Part shown: in pieces, positions 63,744-64,000 of the stretch | How the letters are laid out: every line of letters begins with the position of its first letter | Position numbering within the stretch: the first letter of the stretch is position 1 | Assembly (NCBI RefSeq): GCF_021088345.1 | Contig: NZ_CP088156.1 | Coordinates: 4,526,001-4,590,000, forward strand | From: Bradyrhizobium ontarionense | GTDB taxonomy: Bacteria > Pseudomonadota > Alphaproteobacteria > Rhizobiales > Xanthobacteraceae | Direction of reading: 5' to 3' | DNA: 64,000 nucleotides | Translations under genes and position numbers: made by a program | The notes under the pieces: generated by a model | Told to the model about the DNA's origin: nothing | What the model saw: only the letters and a program-made list of their open reading frames with translations | Database searches by the model: none

Positions 63744-64000
63744 ATGTACCGCGTTGTTGTAATCCTCGTCGCATTGCTCGCTCTCTCCGTTCAAGCCGAG
63801 GCGCGTCCCCGTCACCACCATCATCACTATTCTCACCGCCACCACTCCGCCACGTCCGCAATGATGTCCATGCAAGGCGAAGGGAGAGTCGTCGGCGGTC
63901 GCCCGTCGGGATGCCCACACGCATTCTGCGGCTGCGAGGCGTCTCTCTATCGGTTCGGCCGCGTCGTTCCTGAACTGAACCTCGCCGCCAATTGGCGCCG
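63744..64000 (+). CDS. Exported His-rich small protein, cut by the window end (partial)
   Basis: Begins MYRVVVILVALLALSVQAEA, a signal peptide, and then RPRHHHHHYSHRHHSA. The last 40 visible residues include GCPHAFCGCEASLYRFGRV, which has three Cys and is typical of a family of small exported rhizobial proteins whose conserved C-terminus continues beyond 64000. GGAG lies 9 bases upstream of the ATG. The His cluster and Cys pair suggest metal binding. The stop codon is not visible. Confidence 0.75.
   Translation, partial: MYRVVVILVALLALSVQAEARPRHHHHHYSHRHHSATSAMMSMQGEGRVVGGRPSGCPHAFCGCEASLYRFGRVVPELNLAANWR

Overview
The window looks like a chromosomal segment of an alphaproteobacterium close to Bradyrhizobium or Rhodopseudomonas. 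The reasons are high GC with G/C-ending codons, a LuxI/LuxR pair of the CoA-using kind, an MbfA-type ferritin-like iron exporter behind a perfect Irr-type box, many rhizobial intergenic palindromes, and small families typical of this group (DUF1127, GlsB/YeaQ, AtzG-like). I see no tRNA, rRNA, CRISPR array or prophage. One intact IS4-family insertion sequence is present.

Layout. (1) 1-1.1 kb: the tail of a luxR gene, a luxI-family synthase and small ORFs. (2) 1.4-15 kb: an acyl/aryl-CoA catabolic block. A nitroreductase, three acyl-CoA dehydrogenases (two a tandem duplication), a feruloyl-CoA-synthetase-like ligase, a crotonase, an SDR and a TetR regulator lie on the minus strand. A thiolase, a second CoA ligase and an epoxide-hydrolase-like enzyme diverge from the TetR gene. 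(3) 15-20 kb: a secreted His-rich protein, an unknown protein, mbfA with its Irr box, cytochrome b561 and an amidase. (4) 19.6-20.8 kb: about 1.1 kb of repeats, including a structured element found again at 62.4 kb. (5) 20.8-29.8 kb: mixed metabolism (Zn-alcohol dehydrogenase, AidB-like protein, GST, SDR, GNAT, DUF1127, LysR, MFS, CinA-C). (6) 29.8-33.4 kb: a type I secretion ABC protein with its HlyD adaptor, and a GlsB-like protein. (7) 33.5-44.7 kb: a dipeptide/oligopeptide ABC transporter locus with an embedded amidase plus AtzG-like subunit, two paralogous binding proteins, and the IS element between one binding protein and the permeases. (8) 44.9-55 kb: a CHASE2 adenylate cyclase, a 2118-residue type I secreted adhesin-like protein, and a divergent LapG-like cysteine protease. 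(9) 55-64 kb: an ABC exporter pair, two hydrolases, a cupin, DUF4399, an M29 aminopeptidase, a GFA protein and a second His-rich exported protein cut by the window end.

How the genes may work together. The strongest system-level reading is a LapA/LapG-type surface adhesion module: a giant adhesin with a FecR domain, a candidate Ala-Ala-Gly cleavage site near residue 111, a periplasmic LapG-like protease gene facing it, and a type I secretion pair 15 kb away. A second theme is that a CoA-type homoserine lactone synthase sits next to a cluster that could make or consume aryl- or branched-acyl-CoA thioesters, the substrate class such synthases use. Both are inferences from domain content and proximity. 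Several intergenic palindrome families recur, and two copies of one long element keep their stems through compensatory changes, which suggests a structured RNA or a hairpin-selected repeat.
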